From Bacteroidales bacterium (GTDB lineage: Bacteria > Bacteroidota > Bacteroidia > Bacteroidales > UBA7960), in NCBI GenBank assembly GCA_019429055.1, contig JAHYJP010000015.1, positions 1-40,373 of the forward strand: DNA of 40,373 bases. The letters are read 5' to 3'. This document shows, piece by piece, positions 1-8,693 of the stretch (positions are counted from its first letter, which is position 1; every line of letters starts with the position of its first letter). A model generated the notes under the pieces. It was given only the letters and a program-made list of their open reading frames with translations, did not search any database and had not been told where the DNA came from. The translations under genes and the position numbers were made by a program.

Positions 1-99
1 CAGCCCTTTTTATATGTATTACTTTCAGATTTTCATATTTCAGTTAGCAAAGTGTTGCCGCCATTTTTCAGGGTTAACAATTATTAAATACTGTAAAAC

Positions 100-222
100 A
101 TGAAAAAAATCAACAGGGATTGGAAAAAAAATCTGATATTTGATAAGTATGCACAAAAGATGGGATTAACTGACCCTGTTATAATTTTTCTCGAAAAGTA
201 TGGTTTAAATTTAAGCCGGTAA
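100..222 (+). CDS. Possible small protein, 40 aa, unknown function
   Basis: I do not recognise this reading frame. It opens with ATG and ends with TAA 39 bases before the first sensor kinase, on the same strand. The product is basic at the N-terminus (MKKINRDWKK) and then alternates charged and hydrophobic residues (KYAQKMGLTD, VIIFLEKYG), which looks more protein-like than random AT-rich sequence. There is no signal peptide or recognisable motif. It could be a real small protein co-transcribed with the kinases, or chance. The AT-rich composition makes short open frames common, so confidence is low. Confidence 0.3.
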   Translation: MKKINRDWKKNLIFDKYAQKMGLTDPVIIFLEKYGLNLSR

Positions 223-261
223 GAGAAACTTAAACGAATTAAAAAAATTATTCCGGACTGA

Positions 262-2112
262 ATGAATGTATTTGCATTATTTTCTTTCATTTCTTTCATT
301 CTGTTTTTTCAGGCAGGTGTTTATTTCCTTTATAAAGACAGACGTAACCTGCTCAATCGTGTTTTTGTTTTACTCTCGTTTCTTTTTGCCCTATATGCAC
401 TGAGCTACAATTTATTTTTTGATGCCAAAACACTGGATGAAGTATATTTATACGACAGAATTGCTTCACCCGGCTGGATATTCTTTCCTGTTGTTTCGAT
501 TTGGTTTGCAATTGTTCTAACCAAAAACAAATCATACATTATCCGTTTAATTTGCTATCTGTTCCTTTTGCCGACAGCTTTTTATTCTCTTTATGTAGCT
601 CTTACAGATCTTGAATCTGTCAAGCTATTTTATTTTCAGAATGAAAACTGGTTTTATACCCCCTATGACCACACTTTTGCTTACATGATCTTCATTGTTT
701 ACCTTATTGTAAGTGTTCTTGTTATGTATTTTGTGCTCATTGGGTGGTTTTATTCGGCAGAAAATAACCGGCAAAAGATGCAGGCAAAAATTATGCTGGC
801 TGCATTATCTTTATTTTTTGTTCTAACCTCCATAACCAATCTGGTTCTTCCGGTTATTCAATTGGATTTTTTACCCGCTCTGGCACCCATCAACGCCTTG
901 ACACTCATTGGCGGGATGTTTCTAACACTGGTTCTGCATCAAAAAGTATATATTGCTCCTGAACATATATACAACCTGATTCACTTGCATGTAAAAGAAT
1001 TTGTCTTTATGCTGGATAAGGATCTGAAAATTTTTTCAGCCAATCAATATTCTCTCAGACAGTTAAAATATAATCCTTACGACTTGCAGAAAAAGGATCC
1101 AAATTTGTTTTTTTCTGATTTTAACATGATTTTGCAGGCTGTTCAGAAAATGAGTAAAAGGGATGATTCTCCGCAAATAAGAATGGATCTGCTCGCCAGA
1201 GATGGAAAATCAATTCCCGTATTATTATCTGTTATTAAGGTCAGGAATTCTTACCAGAAGGTTGAAGGTTATGCGTTGGTTTGCACAAATTACAGGCAAA
1301 AGCTACAGTTGAAGGAAGAAATTGCCGAACGTGTCCGTACAGAGAAGAACCTCTATCAGATAAGAAAAGAACTTGAATACCTTGTTAAAAAACGTACTCA
1401 TGAATTACAGGAGGCCAGCCAACGGTTGCAACAGGAAGTTGTTGAAAGGAAAAGAGCTGAACAGCAAATCAAGGCAGATCTTGAGCAGAAAATTGAACTG
1501 GTGCAGGAAGTGCATCACAGGGTAAAAAATAATATCCAGATGATTATCTCGCTCATTAATATGCTTTGCAGTCATCCTGTAATTGACGGCCAGACTTCTG
1601 ATCATCTTAGAGATATTGCAGAAAAGGTAAGGTATATTTCCCGCATACATGAAGATTTTTATGCTTCACCCCATCTTTCAAGGATAGCTTTCTCACCCTA
1701 TCTGAAAAAAACTATAGGTGAACTTTACAGTAATTTCGGGTACAGTTCAGAGATTGTTTTCAAACTTAATATTGCCGACGAATATCTGGAGATTAACCAG
1801 GCAATTCCGCTTGGGATCATTTTTAACGAACTTCTTGTCAATGCTCTGAAGCATGCATTCGCTTATGAAACCATACCTGATGAAAAATCGGTTATTCGTG
1901 TTGAGTTTTTTAAAAGAAACGGTATAGTAACAATGCTTGTAATCGACAATGGGATTGGGTTGCCCAGTGGATTTAGTCTTGCAAACTCGGGGAACGTTGG
2001 TCTGAAACTGGTGCGAATTCTCACCAAAGATCACTTAAGAGGCATTGTTGAAAGCTCCGTGAATCATGGTACCCGTTTTAAGGTGACTTTTGATGAAAAT
2101 CAGATTACCTGA
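262..2112 (+). CDS. 7TM-PAS sensor histidine kinase, HisKA_2 type (first of tandem pair)
   Basis: Membrane sensor kinase of 616 aa. Residues 1-235 form about seven hydrophobic helices, resembling the 7TM input domain found on many histidine kinases. A PAS-like segment follows (about 240-350; FVFMLDKDLKIFSAN), then a coiled coil with ERVRTEKNLYQIRKELEYLV. The dimerisation/phospho-acceptor region is HisKA_2-like: EVHHRVKNNIQ, with His418 and His419 just before Arg420. The C-terminal HATPase domain has an N box (NELLVNALKHAF), a G1 box (DNGIGLP) and GLKLVRILT. Autophosphorylation on His419 is expected from the family. No response regulator is encoded nearby, so the partner is elsewhere. The next gene, a paralogue, begins 17 bases after the stop, so the two are probably co-transcribed. 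The signal sensed is unknown. Confidence 0.9.
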   Translation: MNVFALFSFISFILFFQAGVYFLYKDRRNLLNRVFVLLSFLFALYALSYNLFFDAKTLDEVYLYDRIASPGWIFFPVVSIWFAIVLTKNKSYIIRLICYLFLLPTAFYSLYVALTDLESVKLFYFQNENWFYTPYDHTFAYMIFIVYLIVSVLVMYFVLIGWFYSAENNRQKMQAKIMLAALSLFFVLTSITNLVLPVIQLDFLPALAPINALTLIGGMFLTLVLHQKVYIAPEHIYNLIHLHVKEFVFMLDKDLKIFSANQYSLRQLKYNPYDLQKKDPNLFFSDFNMILQAVQKMSKRDDSPQIRMDLLARDGKSIPVLLSVIKVRNSYQKVEGYALVCTNYRQKLQLKEEIAERVRTEKNLYQIRKELEYLVKKRTHELQEASQRLQQEVVERKRAEQQIKADLEQKIELVQEVHHRVKNNIQMIISLINMLCSHPVIDGQTSDHLRDIAEKVRYISRIHEDFYASPHLSRIAFSPYLKKTIGELYSNFGYSSEIVFKLNIADEYLEINQAIPLGIIFNELLVNALKHAFAYETIPDEKSVIRVEFFKRNGIVTMLVIDNGIGLPSGFSLANSGNVGLKLVRILTKDHLRGIVESSVNHGTRFKVTFDENQIT

Positions 2113-2129
2113 TATAAATATGAATTGAT

Positions 2130-3986
2130 ATGAACCTTTTATCATTGCTGTCGGTTTTTGTATTCCTGTTGTATATGCAACTGGGTGTATATGTACTGTT
2201 AAAAAACCATAGCTCACGTATCAATCAGATATTTTTTGGACTGACCCTCTGTTTTGCCATTTGGGCATTTGCATATATATTTGTTTACTCGGCAGATACA
2301 GCTGACGAAGTCTCTTTTTGGGATAGCATTGCTTCCTTTGGGTATGCTTTTTTCCCGGCCCCCATGGTTTTGTTCTACCTGAAAATTTGTAACACCTGGC
2401 GCGACTATTTTACCAATAAGATCATTCTGGGAGTATTTGTTTTTGTGGGTGTGTTGCTGATATACGGGAATTTTTCTGATTTATGGAAAGCAGATGAAAT
2501 TGTCAGAGGTCCATATGCATGGCATTTTAAGCATAACGGAGGAAGTTTTTTCTATTTTCTGTTTTATGTTTATCTGGCGGCAGCTGCTTTTCTTACCTTC
2601 TATGTTCTCATCAGATGGAGATTAAAGATCAAAGAATCCTATGAATTGAATCAGTTCAGACTACTTTTTTACCCCCTTATTTTGTTTTTGATACTGGGTG
2701 TGGCATTTGATATTGTTTTACCCAATTTGGATGCCGGTCTTATTCCCAACGTAGGTCATTTTTCATCCCTGCCCTGGATTGCCGGGGTTGCATATACCAT
2801 TATGCGGTTTCATCTTCTCGGAAATCAGAACCATTTAATGTCAGAACACATCATAAGAGAGATCAGAGAAATAGTGATCTTTACCGATACAGAATTCAGG
2901 ATCATAAGGTCAAATAAGTTTACAAATAATCTTTTGGGATTTAACAGCCATGAACTTACCGGTAAAAACCTTTTTGAATATACAAATAATCAAGCCATAC
3001 TCAAAGGATATCTTCTTAAGTGCACCGAAAAGCAGCAAATCGGCCCCATCGGGATAACCCTGGTAAATAACAGCAAAGATTCTATTGAATCCAGTCTTAA
3101 TTTTCTTGCTATCAAAGATCGGTTCAACGACCTTAAAGGTTACATCATATACGGGCATGATAATCGCGAAGCTCTTAATCTGCAAAAAGAGGTCTTTATC
3201 AGGCAACATGCTGAGAAAAATCTGCGCGCCATAAGTGAAGTTATGGAAACCCGTGTTAAGGAAAGAACAGAAGAGCTCGCAAAATCCTATAAGGAGCTTC
3301 AGGTAAAAATGACCGAACGTATGCGTGTTGAAGAGCAAATCAAGGCTGATATTGCTGAAAAGGAAGTTTTGATCAATGAAATTCATAACAGGGTTAAAAA
3401 CAATATGAATATCATTATTTCGCTTATAAATGCTCAGGATAAGAAAAATGCCAGTGCAGCTGCATCAAAAAAGTTCAAGGAACTGGCGCAGCGGGTTAAG
3501 AGCCTTCTGCTGGTTCATCAGAATCTGTATTTATCCATAAACTACTCGGATGTTGATTTTGGAACGTTTCTTAAAACGCTTTCCAATGACCTTTTGATCT
3601 TTCATAAACGGCAGGGGAAGGTTGAACTCAGGCTGGAAGTTTCTGATGTTTTTCTGGATGTGGATTATGCCATACCTATGGGAATTATAGTTAATGAGTT
3701 GATAAGTAATGCTCTGCAACATGGATTCTCCAATTACTATCTGAAAAAAAAACCTGACAGGAAACATATTCTGCACATAAGTTATTCTTACGATAAAGGA
3801 TATTATGAAATTGATATCAGTGATAACGGGAAAGGACTTCCCAAAGATTTTGATATTTCGTCATTGATGACCAATGGTCTTCCACTGGTTGAAATTCTTG
3901 TCAATGACCAGATAAATGGAAAAATTGATGTTTATTCGTCAGAAGAGGGTTCGATGTTTAAAATTACCTTTCTGGCAACAAAATGA
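2130..3986 (+). CDS. 7TM-PAS sensor histidine kinase paralogue with altered H box (second of tandem pair)
   Basis: A 618-aa paralogue of the preceding kinase with the same order: seven N-terminal hydrophobic helices (about 1-235), PAS-like region (about 245-350; IVIFTDTEFRIIRSN), coiled coil, HisKA_2-like region and HATPase. The N box (NELISNALQHGF) and G1 box (DNGKGLP) are intact, so ATP binding is plausible. The H box reads EIHNRVKNNMN: His419 is present, but the position directly before the conserved Arg421, which is His in the upstream paralogue, is Asn420. If the phospho-acceptor is the residue next to Arg, as in HWE/HisKA_2 kinases, this protein may not autophosphorylate and could regulate its twin, for example through heterodimers. 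Length and frame are intact, so it is not a pseudogene. Confidence 0.88.
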   Translation: MNLLSLLSVFVFLLYMQLGVYVLLKNHSSRINQIFFGLTLCFAIWAFAYIFVYSADTADEVSFWDSIASFGYAFFPAPMVLFYLKICNTWRDYFTNKIILGVFVFVGVLLIYGNFSDLWKADEIVRGPYAWHFKHNGGSFFYFLFYVYLAAAAFLTFYVLIRWRLKIKESYELNQFRLLFYPLILFLILGVAFDIVLPNLDAGLIPNVGHFSSLPWIAGVAYTIMRFHLLGNQNHLMSEHIIREIREIVIFTDTEFRIIRSNKFTNNLLGFNSHELTGKNLFEYTNNQAILKGYLLKCTEKQQIGPIGITLVNNSKDSIESSLNFLAIKDRFNDLKGYIIYGHDNREALNLQKEVFIRQHAEKNLRAISEVMETRVKERTEELAKSYKELQVKMTERMRVEEQIKADIAEKEVLINEIHNRVKNNMNIIISLINAQDKKNASAAASKKFKELAQRVKSLLLVHQNLYLSINYSDVDFGTFLKTLSNDLLIFHKRQGKVELRLEVSDVFLDVDYAIPMGIIVNELISNALQHGFSNYYLKKKPDRKHILHISYSYDKGYYEIDISDNGKGLPKDFDISSLMTNGLPLVEILVNDQINGKIDVYSSEEGSMFKITFLATK

Positions 3987-4025
3987 AAAAATTTATAAGA
4001 ATAAAAATCCTAAAATATTTTTGTA

Positions 4026-4445
4026 ATGAAAAGAGAAATTTCAGTTGACTGGATTGATGGTCTTGCTTTTGAAACAGATATTGACGGCCATAAAATAACT
4101 ATTGACGGCCCCGAAGAAAGTGGTGGAAAAAACAGGGGGACAAGGCCTAAACCTCTTATGCTGCTGGCTCTTGCAGGCTGTACAGGTATGGATGTTGTAT
4201 CCATTCTCAAAAAAATGAAGGTGGATGTAAAAGGTTTAAACATCAGAGTTGAAGGCGATATGGAAGAAGAGCTACCCAAAACATTTCTTTCCATGCATGT
4301 TGTTTTTACGTTCAAGGGCGATGATCTTCCTGTTGATAAACTCGAAAGAGCTGTGGAGCTTTCCAGAGAAAAGTACTGTGGAGTGAGTCTGATGCTGAAA
4401 AAGATTATTCCCATCACCTATGAAATTAAAACTGAATCAGTCTGA
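4026..4445 (+). CDS. OsmC family protein
   Basis: A 139-aa cytoplasmic protein of the OsmC/Ohr superfamily, closest in layout to the short YhfA-like members. The two family cysteines are visible: one in LALAGCTGMDVVSIL (about residue 52) at the start of the central helix and one in REKYCGVSLML (about residue 118). OsmC/Ohr proteins use such a pair for thiol-dependent reduction of organic peroxides. Whether this subgroup keeps that activity is not shown by the sequence. It starts 39 bases after the second kinase and may be read through from that operon. A short GC hairpin with a T-rich tail follows at 4450-4470. Confidence 0.88.
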   Translation: MKREISVDWIDGLAFETDIDGHKITIDGPEESGGKNRGTRPKPLMLLALAGCTGMDVVSILKKMKVDVKGLNIRVEGDMEEELPKTFLSMHVVFTFKGDDLPVDKLERAVELSREKYCGVSLMLKKIIPITYEIKTESV

Positions 4446-4449
4446 CATT

Positions 4450-4470
4450 AGCCTGAGGCTTTTGTTTTAT
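4450..4470 (+). terminator. Short hairpin after the OsmC gene, possible terminator
   Basis: AGCC at 4450-4453 pairs with GGCT at 4457-4460 across a three-base loop, and the run TTTTGTTTTAT follows. The stem is only four base pairs, so this is a weak candidate. It lies in the 32-base gap between the convergent OsmC and DUF2851 genes. Confidence 0.3.
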
Positions 4471-4477
4471 AATTGAC

Positions 4478-5764
4478 TCATGGATGACGATTGACCTGTT
4501 TTATCAGGTTGAGTCCAATGGCACAACTCAGGCATTTTTTCGGAGTACAATAATATTTTTTCAGCTCTATAAGCGCCTGGCTTTCAACTGCATTTGCAGG
4601 TTTTATTCCGAGAACCTTCCAGTTTTTTACAATGTGATTTTCTTCGGGGGGCAAAGCAGTTAACAGTTGTATTGCACTGTCTTTTATCTCAGGTTTCAGA
4701 TTTTCTGCTCCGTAAACAAACATAAAGGGTGCAATGGTATTAATGATGATGTTCTCAATGGCAGTTTCACCCAGTTTCTTAATTCTTACTGCAGATGATT
4801 TGTCGAACTGATAATGGTTTTTCCAATAGGGCGACGAAGTAATATCAAACATTTCTTTTATCCCGGCAGGTGTTGTGCTCTGCATCAGTTTGCTGAATAA
4901 CCCGTTCGATTGGTGAATGAGCTTTGCAAACTGCGCAATCCTTATGGCTGGAAAGTTGGAAGGACGCAACTTTCCGAATTTCCACAATGATTTATCCATA
5001 GGCTCAAGCTTGTATTTATGCCTGAGAAATCCGTATTCTTTTTTTAAAACACTGGGGTAGGCATCTTTATATTCTGACTGAAGCATTCCGGCCTGTCCGA
5101 AAAGCAGAGCCTCAATCTGGGTAAGGTCATCTTTATGCCGGGCCAGAATGAGATAAGGCGTTTTTTGTGCAAGGAGGGCAAAAGGGTCTGCATTGATCTT
5201 AAAACCAAAGTTACGGGCAAGAAAATAGTAAAAGGTTTGCTCCCAGTTATTTCTAAAATATTCGTAAAACTTTCGTATTTGCGCCGATTTGTTTTCAAGT
5301 CTCTCCACCAGCAGTCGACTCAGCCAGTTCATAACAATGAGTTTATCAGCACTGTCAAGAAAGCCTGCGCAGGGTATCCAGGTTTTTGAGCCCACAATAT
5401 TCTCATATTTACTGAGCAGGGCACTGTCAAAAAACTTCCTGACTTCAAAAACCGGTACCGTACGTCCCTGTTTATCGGTTATTTCTTTGTCGTGGTGCAT
5501 TACCACGTGGAGGATGATATTGGAATATGCATCATCATGCTGGTGTTTATGCTTGTACCAGTCGCTGCTGTTTACATGAATCTCAATATTTCCCGCCCAC
5601 AGCGTGTCGTTTAGTTTTATTCTGGCAGCCGAGAAGTCAGGACCAGAGTCTCTGTTGGCATTTCCCGGATGAACAATCTGCAATTCTTCACCGTTGGTGG
5701 TGGTAAGTTCCTGGGTATTAAACAGGCGGTATTGCCATAAAAAGTGTATAAACTCCTCTTTCAT
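4478..5764 (-). CDS. DUF2851 family protein
   Basis: A 428-aa protein that I recognise as the Bacteroidota DUF2851 family, with no established function. The N-terminal third holds the conserved core: NRDSGPDFSAARI (about residues 35-47), then WAGNIEIHVNSSDWYKHKHQ and YSNIILHVVMHHD. The order G-P-D-F, a glycine-led strand ending E-x-H, and a His-rich loop recalls a divergent PD-(D/E)XK-like nuclease core; that is my inference. The C-terminus carries YYCTPKKCLSCAIG, a C-x4-C-x2-C group that could bind a metal or help form an Fe-S site. There is no signal peptide, so it is probably cytoplasmic. It is a single-gene unit converging on the OsmC gene. It starts at the ATG at 5764. Confidence 0.85.
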   Translation of the reverse strand: MKEEFIHFLWQYRLFNTQELTTTNGEELQIVHPGNANRDSGPDFSAARIKLNDTLWAGNIEIHVNSSDWYKHKHQHDDAYSNIILHVVMHHDKEITDKQGRTVPVFEVRKFFDSALLSKYENIVGSKTWIPCAGFLDSADKLIVMNWLSRLLVERLENKSAQIRKFYEYFRNNWEQTFYYFLARNFGFKINADPFALLAQKTPYLILARHKDDLTQIEALLFGQAGMLQSEYKDAYPSVLKKEYGFLRHKYKLEPMDKSLWKFGKLRPSNFPAIRIAQFAKLIHQSNGLFSKLMQSTTPAGIKEMFDITSSPYWKNHYQFDKSSAVRIKKLGETAIENIIINTIAPFMFVYGAENLKPEIKDSAIQLLTALPPEENHIVKNWKVLGIKPANAVESQALIELKKYYCTPKKCLSCAIGLNLIKQVNRHP

Positions 5765-6015
5765 GATGTTTGGGATTTTGCTTTTTCAGGAATATGTTTG
5801 TTTAAAAAAGTAGTTGTTCAAAGTGTTAAGTATTTTTGAAAAAACAGGTTGCAGATCAAAAAAACTGCTATTGATTCCTAATACTAAATCTGACACGACA
5901 CCATTGTCTAACTAAATATATAAATTTATTATTAATTATGAAAATACTTCGGCAAATAGTTATGGAATAAGGCTTTCAAAATTCAAAAATTATTATTACT
6001 TTAACCGAAAAATAT

Positions 6016-6023
6016 TACTTTTG
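6016..6023 (+). promoter_or_regulatory. Putative Bacteroidota -7 promoter element for the coiled-coil/zapA operon
   Basis: TACTTTTG matches the Bacteroidota housekeeping -7 consensus TAnnTTTG exactly and lies 30 bases before the ATG at 6054. I see no convincing TTTG -33 element at the usual distance, only AT-rich sequence, so this rests on the -7 match and position alone. Confidence 0.4.
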
Positions 6024-6053
6024 TAAAAGGAACAAGGCTTATATCTGAACTTC

Positions 6054-6338
6054 ATGGAAATGTTGCCTCTGATTGTAGAAGGAATAGAAAACAAGATTAA
6101 AAAGATAGTCTTTCGCACTCAACAGTTAAGCAAAGAGAACCAGGATCTGAAAAACGAACGTTCTCTGCAGGAAGAAAAGATCCGGCAACTGACTGCAAAA
6201 ATCCTTGAAATGGAGGATCAGATGAATAAGCTTAAAGTTTCGAAGGTTTTGACGGGAAAAGATAATTTGCAGGCCCGTCATCAGATAAACGAACTACTGC
6301 GGGAAATTGAAAAGTGTTATGTACTTTTAAACAGATAG
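6054..6338 (+). CDS. Small coiled-coil protein upstream of zapA, possibly ZapB-like
   Basis: A 94-aa protein that is almost all predicted coiled coil. Residues 10-65 are a heptad-like run rich in Lys, Glu, Gln and Leu (QQLSKENQDLKNE, KIRQLTAKILEMEDQM). A short C-terminal segment (HQINELLREIEKCYVLLNR) could be an interaction helix. There are no catalytic motifs, signal peptide or membrane helix. The zapA start lies 16 bases after its stop, so the two are surely co-transcribed. By analogy with E. coli ZapB, a small coiled-coil partner of ZapA at the division ring, a role in Z-ring organisation is plausible, but this is inferred from shape and neighbourhood only. An alternative ATG lies at 6060. 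Confidence 0.75.
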   Translation: MEMLPLIVEGIENKIKKIVFRTQQLSKENQDLKNERSLQEEKIRQLTAKILEMEDQMNKLKVSKVLTGKDNLQARHQINELLREIEKCYVLLNR

Positions 6339-6354
6339 CCGCAATTGATTTTTG

Positions 6355-6645
6355 ATGAAAGGACAACATATATCGGTTATAATTGCTGACAGGCCCTACA
6401 GGCTTAAAGTCAGCAGTGAAACGGAAGAAATAGAATTCAGAAGAGCAGGAGAACTTATAAATGAAAAAATTAAGGAATATGCAAGCCATTTCGCCTTCAG
6501 AGACAAGCAGGATTTGCTGGCAATGGTCGTTTTGCAGTTTGCTGTAGATGTTGTAAGATCTGAAGAATCATCAAAATACCAGCAGGAGCTTGGAGAAAAG
6601 CTCTCAGATTTGGAAAAAATGCTGGATGACTATCTGAAAAAGTGA
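6355..6645 (+). CDS. zapA: Cell division protein ZapA
   Basis: A 96-aa ZapA family protein. The N-terminal head (ISVIIADRPYRLKVSSETEE) and following helix (RRAGELINEKIKEYA) match the family, and the C-terminal part is a coiled coil (KYQQELGEKLSDLEKMLDDY). ZapA binds FtsZ and cross-links protofilaments to stabilise the Z ring. The start was placed at the ATG at 6355; an in-frame TTG immediately before it is less likely. A probable 6S RNA and rny follow downstream. Confidence 0.85.
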   Translation: MKGQHISVIIADRPYRLKVSSETEEIEFRRAGELINEKIKEYASHFAFRDKQDLLAMVVLQFAVDVVRSEESSKYQQELGEKLSDLEKMLDDYLKK

Positions 6646-6711
6646 AAATCGTTCTTTGAAAAAAATATTGCTACACCCGCATTAATTCAATACACGTTTT
6701 TGAAACTCAAC

Positions 6712-6885
6712 ATTAAAAACCTTTGGGGAATAGCTCGGTTAATTAAGAACAGGCCTCATTTATCATGATTCGTTATGGTAAAATCGCTTCGGCGATCAGT
6801 GGACGTTCGATGTTTTCTGGCCTCCTCATCCATGTATAATTGGGGTTTCATATAAACCTCCTGAATTAATTGCGGGTTTTTTTAT
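6712..6885 (+). ncRNA. ssrS: Probable 6S RNA (Bacteroidota type)
   Basis: The 274-base gap between zapA and rny folds by eye into a long rod. AAAAACC (6715-6721) can pair with GGGTTTTT (6874-6881). GGTTAATTAAG (6737-6747) pairs with CTGAATTAATT (6861-6871) with one mismatch and two G-U pairs. AGGCC (6751-6755) pairs with GGCCT (6819-6823). An apical hairpin ATCGC-TTCG-GCGAT spans 6783-6796. A T-run at 6877-6883 would serve as the 3' end. A rod with internal bubbles is the 6S RNA plan, and a 6S gene next to zapA is well known in proteobacteria and, to my recollection, also occurs between zapA and rny in Bacteroidota. 6S RNA binds RNA polymerase holoenzyme and modulates transcription in stationary phase. 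The ends are approximate. Confidence 0.55.
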
Positions 6886-6919
6886 TATCTATTCATTCAT
6901 AATTATAATCAGACACCAT

Positions 6920-8461
6920 ATGGATATTATCACTATTGTTGTTATTGCCCTGGTTGCTGTAGGTGCCGGTATCGCGGCTTCTGCGACGTTTTTGCGCAGA
7001 ACCCTGGAAAAGAAAAGCCAGCAGATACTTAAAGATGCCAAAACAGAAGCTGAGGTTATAAAAAAGGAGAAGATCCTTCAGGCGAAGGAAAAATTTCTCC
7101 AGCTCAAATCGGAGCATGAGAAGTATGTTTCAGAGAAAAACAGCTATATTGCTGCAGGCGAAAATCGGCTGAAACAAAAGGAAGCAACGGTTTCTCAGAA
7201 AATGGAAGAATTGGGGCGCAAGCAAAATGAAGTTGCCATCATCAGAGAAAACCTGAACCAGCAGCTCGAAATTGTAAATAAAAAGCAGGCTGACCTTGAT
7301 AAAATCTACAAACACCAACTGGAAAAACTGGAATCTATCAGTGGAATGTCGGCCGATGAAGCCAAGTCGCAGTTGATTGAAACTCTTAAGGAAGAAGCAC
7401 AATCCGATGCTCAGACTTACATAAAAGATATTATGGAAGAGGCACGAATCACTGCCAATAAGGAAGCACGAAAAATTGTGGTTCAGTCCATTCAACGCAC
7501 CGCTACTGAAGTGGCAATTGAAAATTCTGTATCAGTATTTCCCATTGAAAATGATGAGATCAAGGGCCGGGTTATTGGTCGCGAGGGTCGTAATATCAGG
7601 GCACTGGAAGCTGCAACCGGTGTTGAAATCATTGTCGATGATACCCCGGAAGCTATCATTCTGAGCGGTTTTGACCCCGTAAGGCGTGAAATCGCACGTT
7701 TGTCGCTGCATAAACTCGTAACCGACGGACGTATTCATCCTGCACGTATCGAAGAAGTAGTGGCTAAAACCAAAAAGCAGATTGATCAGGAGATCATGGA
7801 AATTGGCAAACGTACTACCATTGACCTTGGTATTCATGGCATGCACCATGAGCTTATTCGTTTGGTTGGTAAGATGAAATACCGTTCATCTTACGGACAA
7901 AACCTGCTGCAACACTCCAAAGAAGTTGCCAACCTCGCCGCAACCATGGCTTCTGAACTGGGCTTAAACCCCAAACTCGCCAAGAGAGCAGCACTGCTGC
8001 ACGATATTGGAAAAGTTCCGGATAACGAACCGGATCTTCCACATGCCATCCTGGGCATGAAACTGGCGGAAAAATATAAAGAGAAACCCGAAATCTGCAA
8101 CGCCATTGGTTCTCACCACGAGGAAGTGGAGATGGATAATCTTATTTCGCCCATCATCCAGGTTTGTGATGCTATCTCAGGCGCAAGGCCAGGAGCAAGG
8201 AGAGAGGTGGTTGAAGCCTATATTAAGCGCCTGAATGATCTGGAAGAACTTGCACTTTCCTACCCCGGAGTTGTAAAAACCTATGCTATTCAGGCAGGTC
8301 GTGAACTCAGGGTTATCGTGGGAAGCGATAAGATTACTGACAAAGAAGCTGAGCAAATTTCTTACGATCTTTCCAAAAAGATCCAGACTGAAATGACGTA
8401 TCCCGGACAAATTAAAATTACTGTAATCAGAGAAACCCGGGCAGTTGCTTTTGCTAAATAA
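6920..8461 (+). CDS. rny: Ribonuclease Y
   Basis: A 513-aa endoribonuclease that starts mRNA decay at the membrane. All family parts are visible in order. There is an N-terminal membrane helix ([18 protein letters not shown]) and a long coiled coil to about residue 195. A KH domain follows ([17 protein letters not shown], about 212-228). The HD phosphohydrolase domain (about 320-425) has [23 protein letters not shown] and IGSHHEEVE for divalent metals. Length is typical. It lies 34 bases after the end of the putative 6S RNA and is followed by a strong terminator. The family fingerprint is unambiguous. Confidence 0.97.
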   Translation: MDIITIVVIALVAVGAGIAASATFLRRTLEKKSQQILKDAKTEAEVIKKEKILQAKEKFLQLKSEHEKYVSEKNSYIAAGENRLKQKEATVSQKMEELGRKQNEVAIIRENLNQQLEIVNKKQADLDKIYKHQLEKLESISGMSADEAKSQLIETLKEEAQSDAQTYIKDIMEEARITANKEARKIVVQSIQRTATEVAIENSVSVFPIENDEIKGRVIGREGRNIRALEAATGVEIIVDDTPEAIILSGFDPVRREIARLSLHKLVTDGRIHPARIEEVVAKTKKQIDQEIMEIGKRTTIDLGIHGMHHELIRLVGKMKYRSSYGQNLLQHSKEVANLAATMASELGLNPKLAKRAALLHDIGKVPDNEPDLPHAILGMKLAEKYKEKPEICNAIGSHHEEVEMDNLISPIIQVCDAISGARPGARREVVEAYIKRLNDLEELALSYPGVVKTYAIQAGRELRVIVGSDKITDKEAEQISYDLSKKIQTEMTYPGQIKITVIRETRAVAFAK

Positions 8462-8485
8462 CAGAAATTTTATTCTTATTTACAG

Positions 8486-8518
8486 GGTCATTCCTTTTAC
8501 GGGAATGGCCTTTTTTTT
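8486..8518 (+). terminator. Rho-independent terminator of rny
   Basis: GGTCATTCC (8486-8494) pairs with GGAATGGCC (8502-8510), with one G-T wobble, around a seven-base loop, followed directly by eight T residues (8511-8518). It lies 25 bases after the rny stop. Confidence 0.88.
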
Positions 8519-8598
8519 AATGCAGTGGTGTTAATAAAAATCAATTTCCGGTGAAGTCCAAACTATAAACAGATTAGTTTGTTACTCATCTGTTTAAT

Positions 8599-8631
8599 TT
8601 TGTTAATTGCTTAGTAATTAAGATATTTTAC
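8599..8631 (+). promoter_or_regulatory. Putative promoter for the thioredoxin-like pair
   Basis: TTTG (8599-8602) is followed after 21 bases by TATTTTAC (8624-8631), which matches six of the eight positions in the TAnnTTTG pattern. It lies about 60 bases before the likely start at 8694, in the gap after the rny terminator. Confidence 0.35.
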
Positions 8632-8693
8632 AATAACATACAGTTTTTATGCATGATTATTTCTTATATTTACATATACCTAAGGAGTTTTTT

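Noticed and set aside
262-3986. A complete two-component system or chemoreceptor cluster
   Set aside because: There are two kinases but no receiver-domain or output regulator gene in the window, so only orphan kinases can be claimed.
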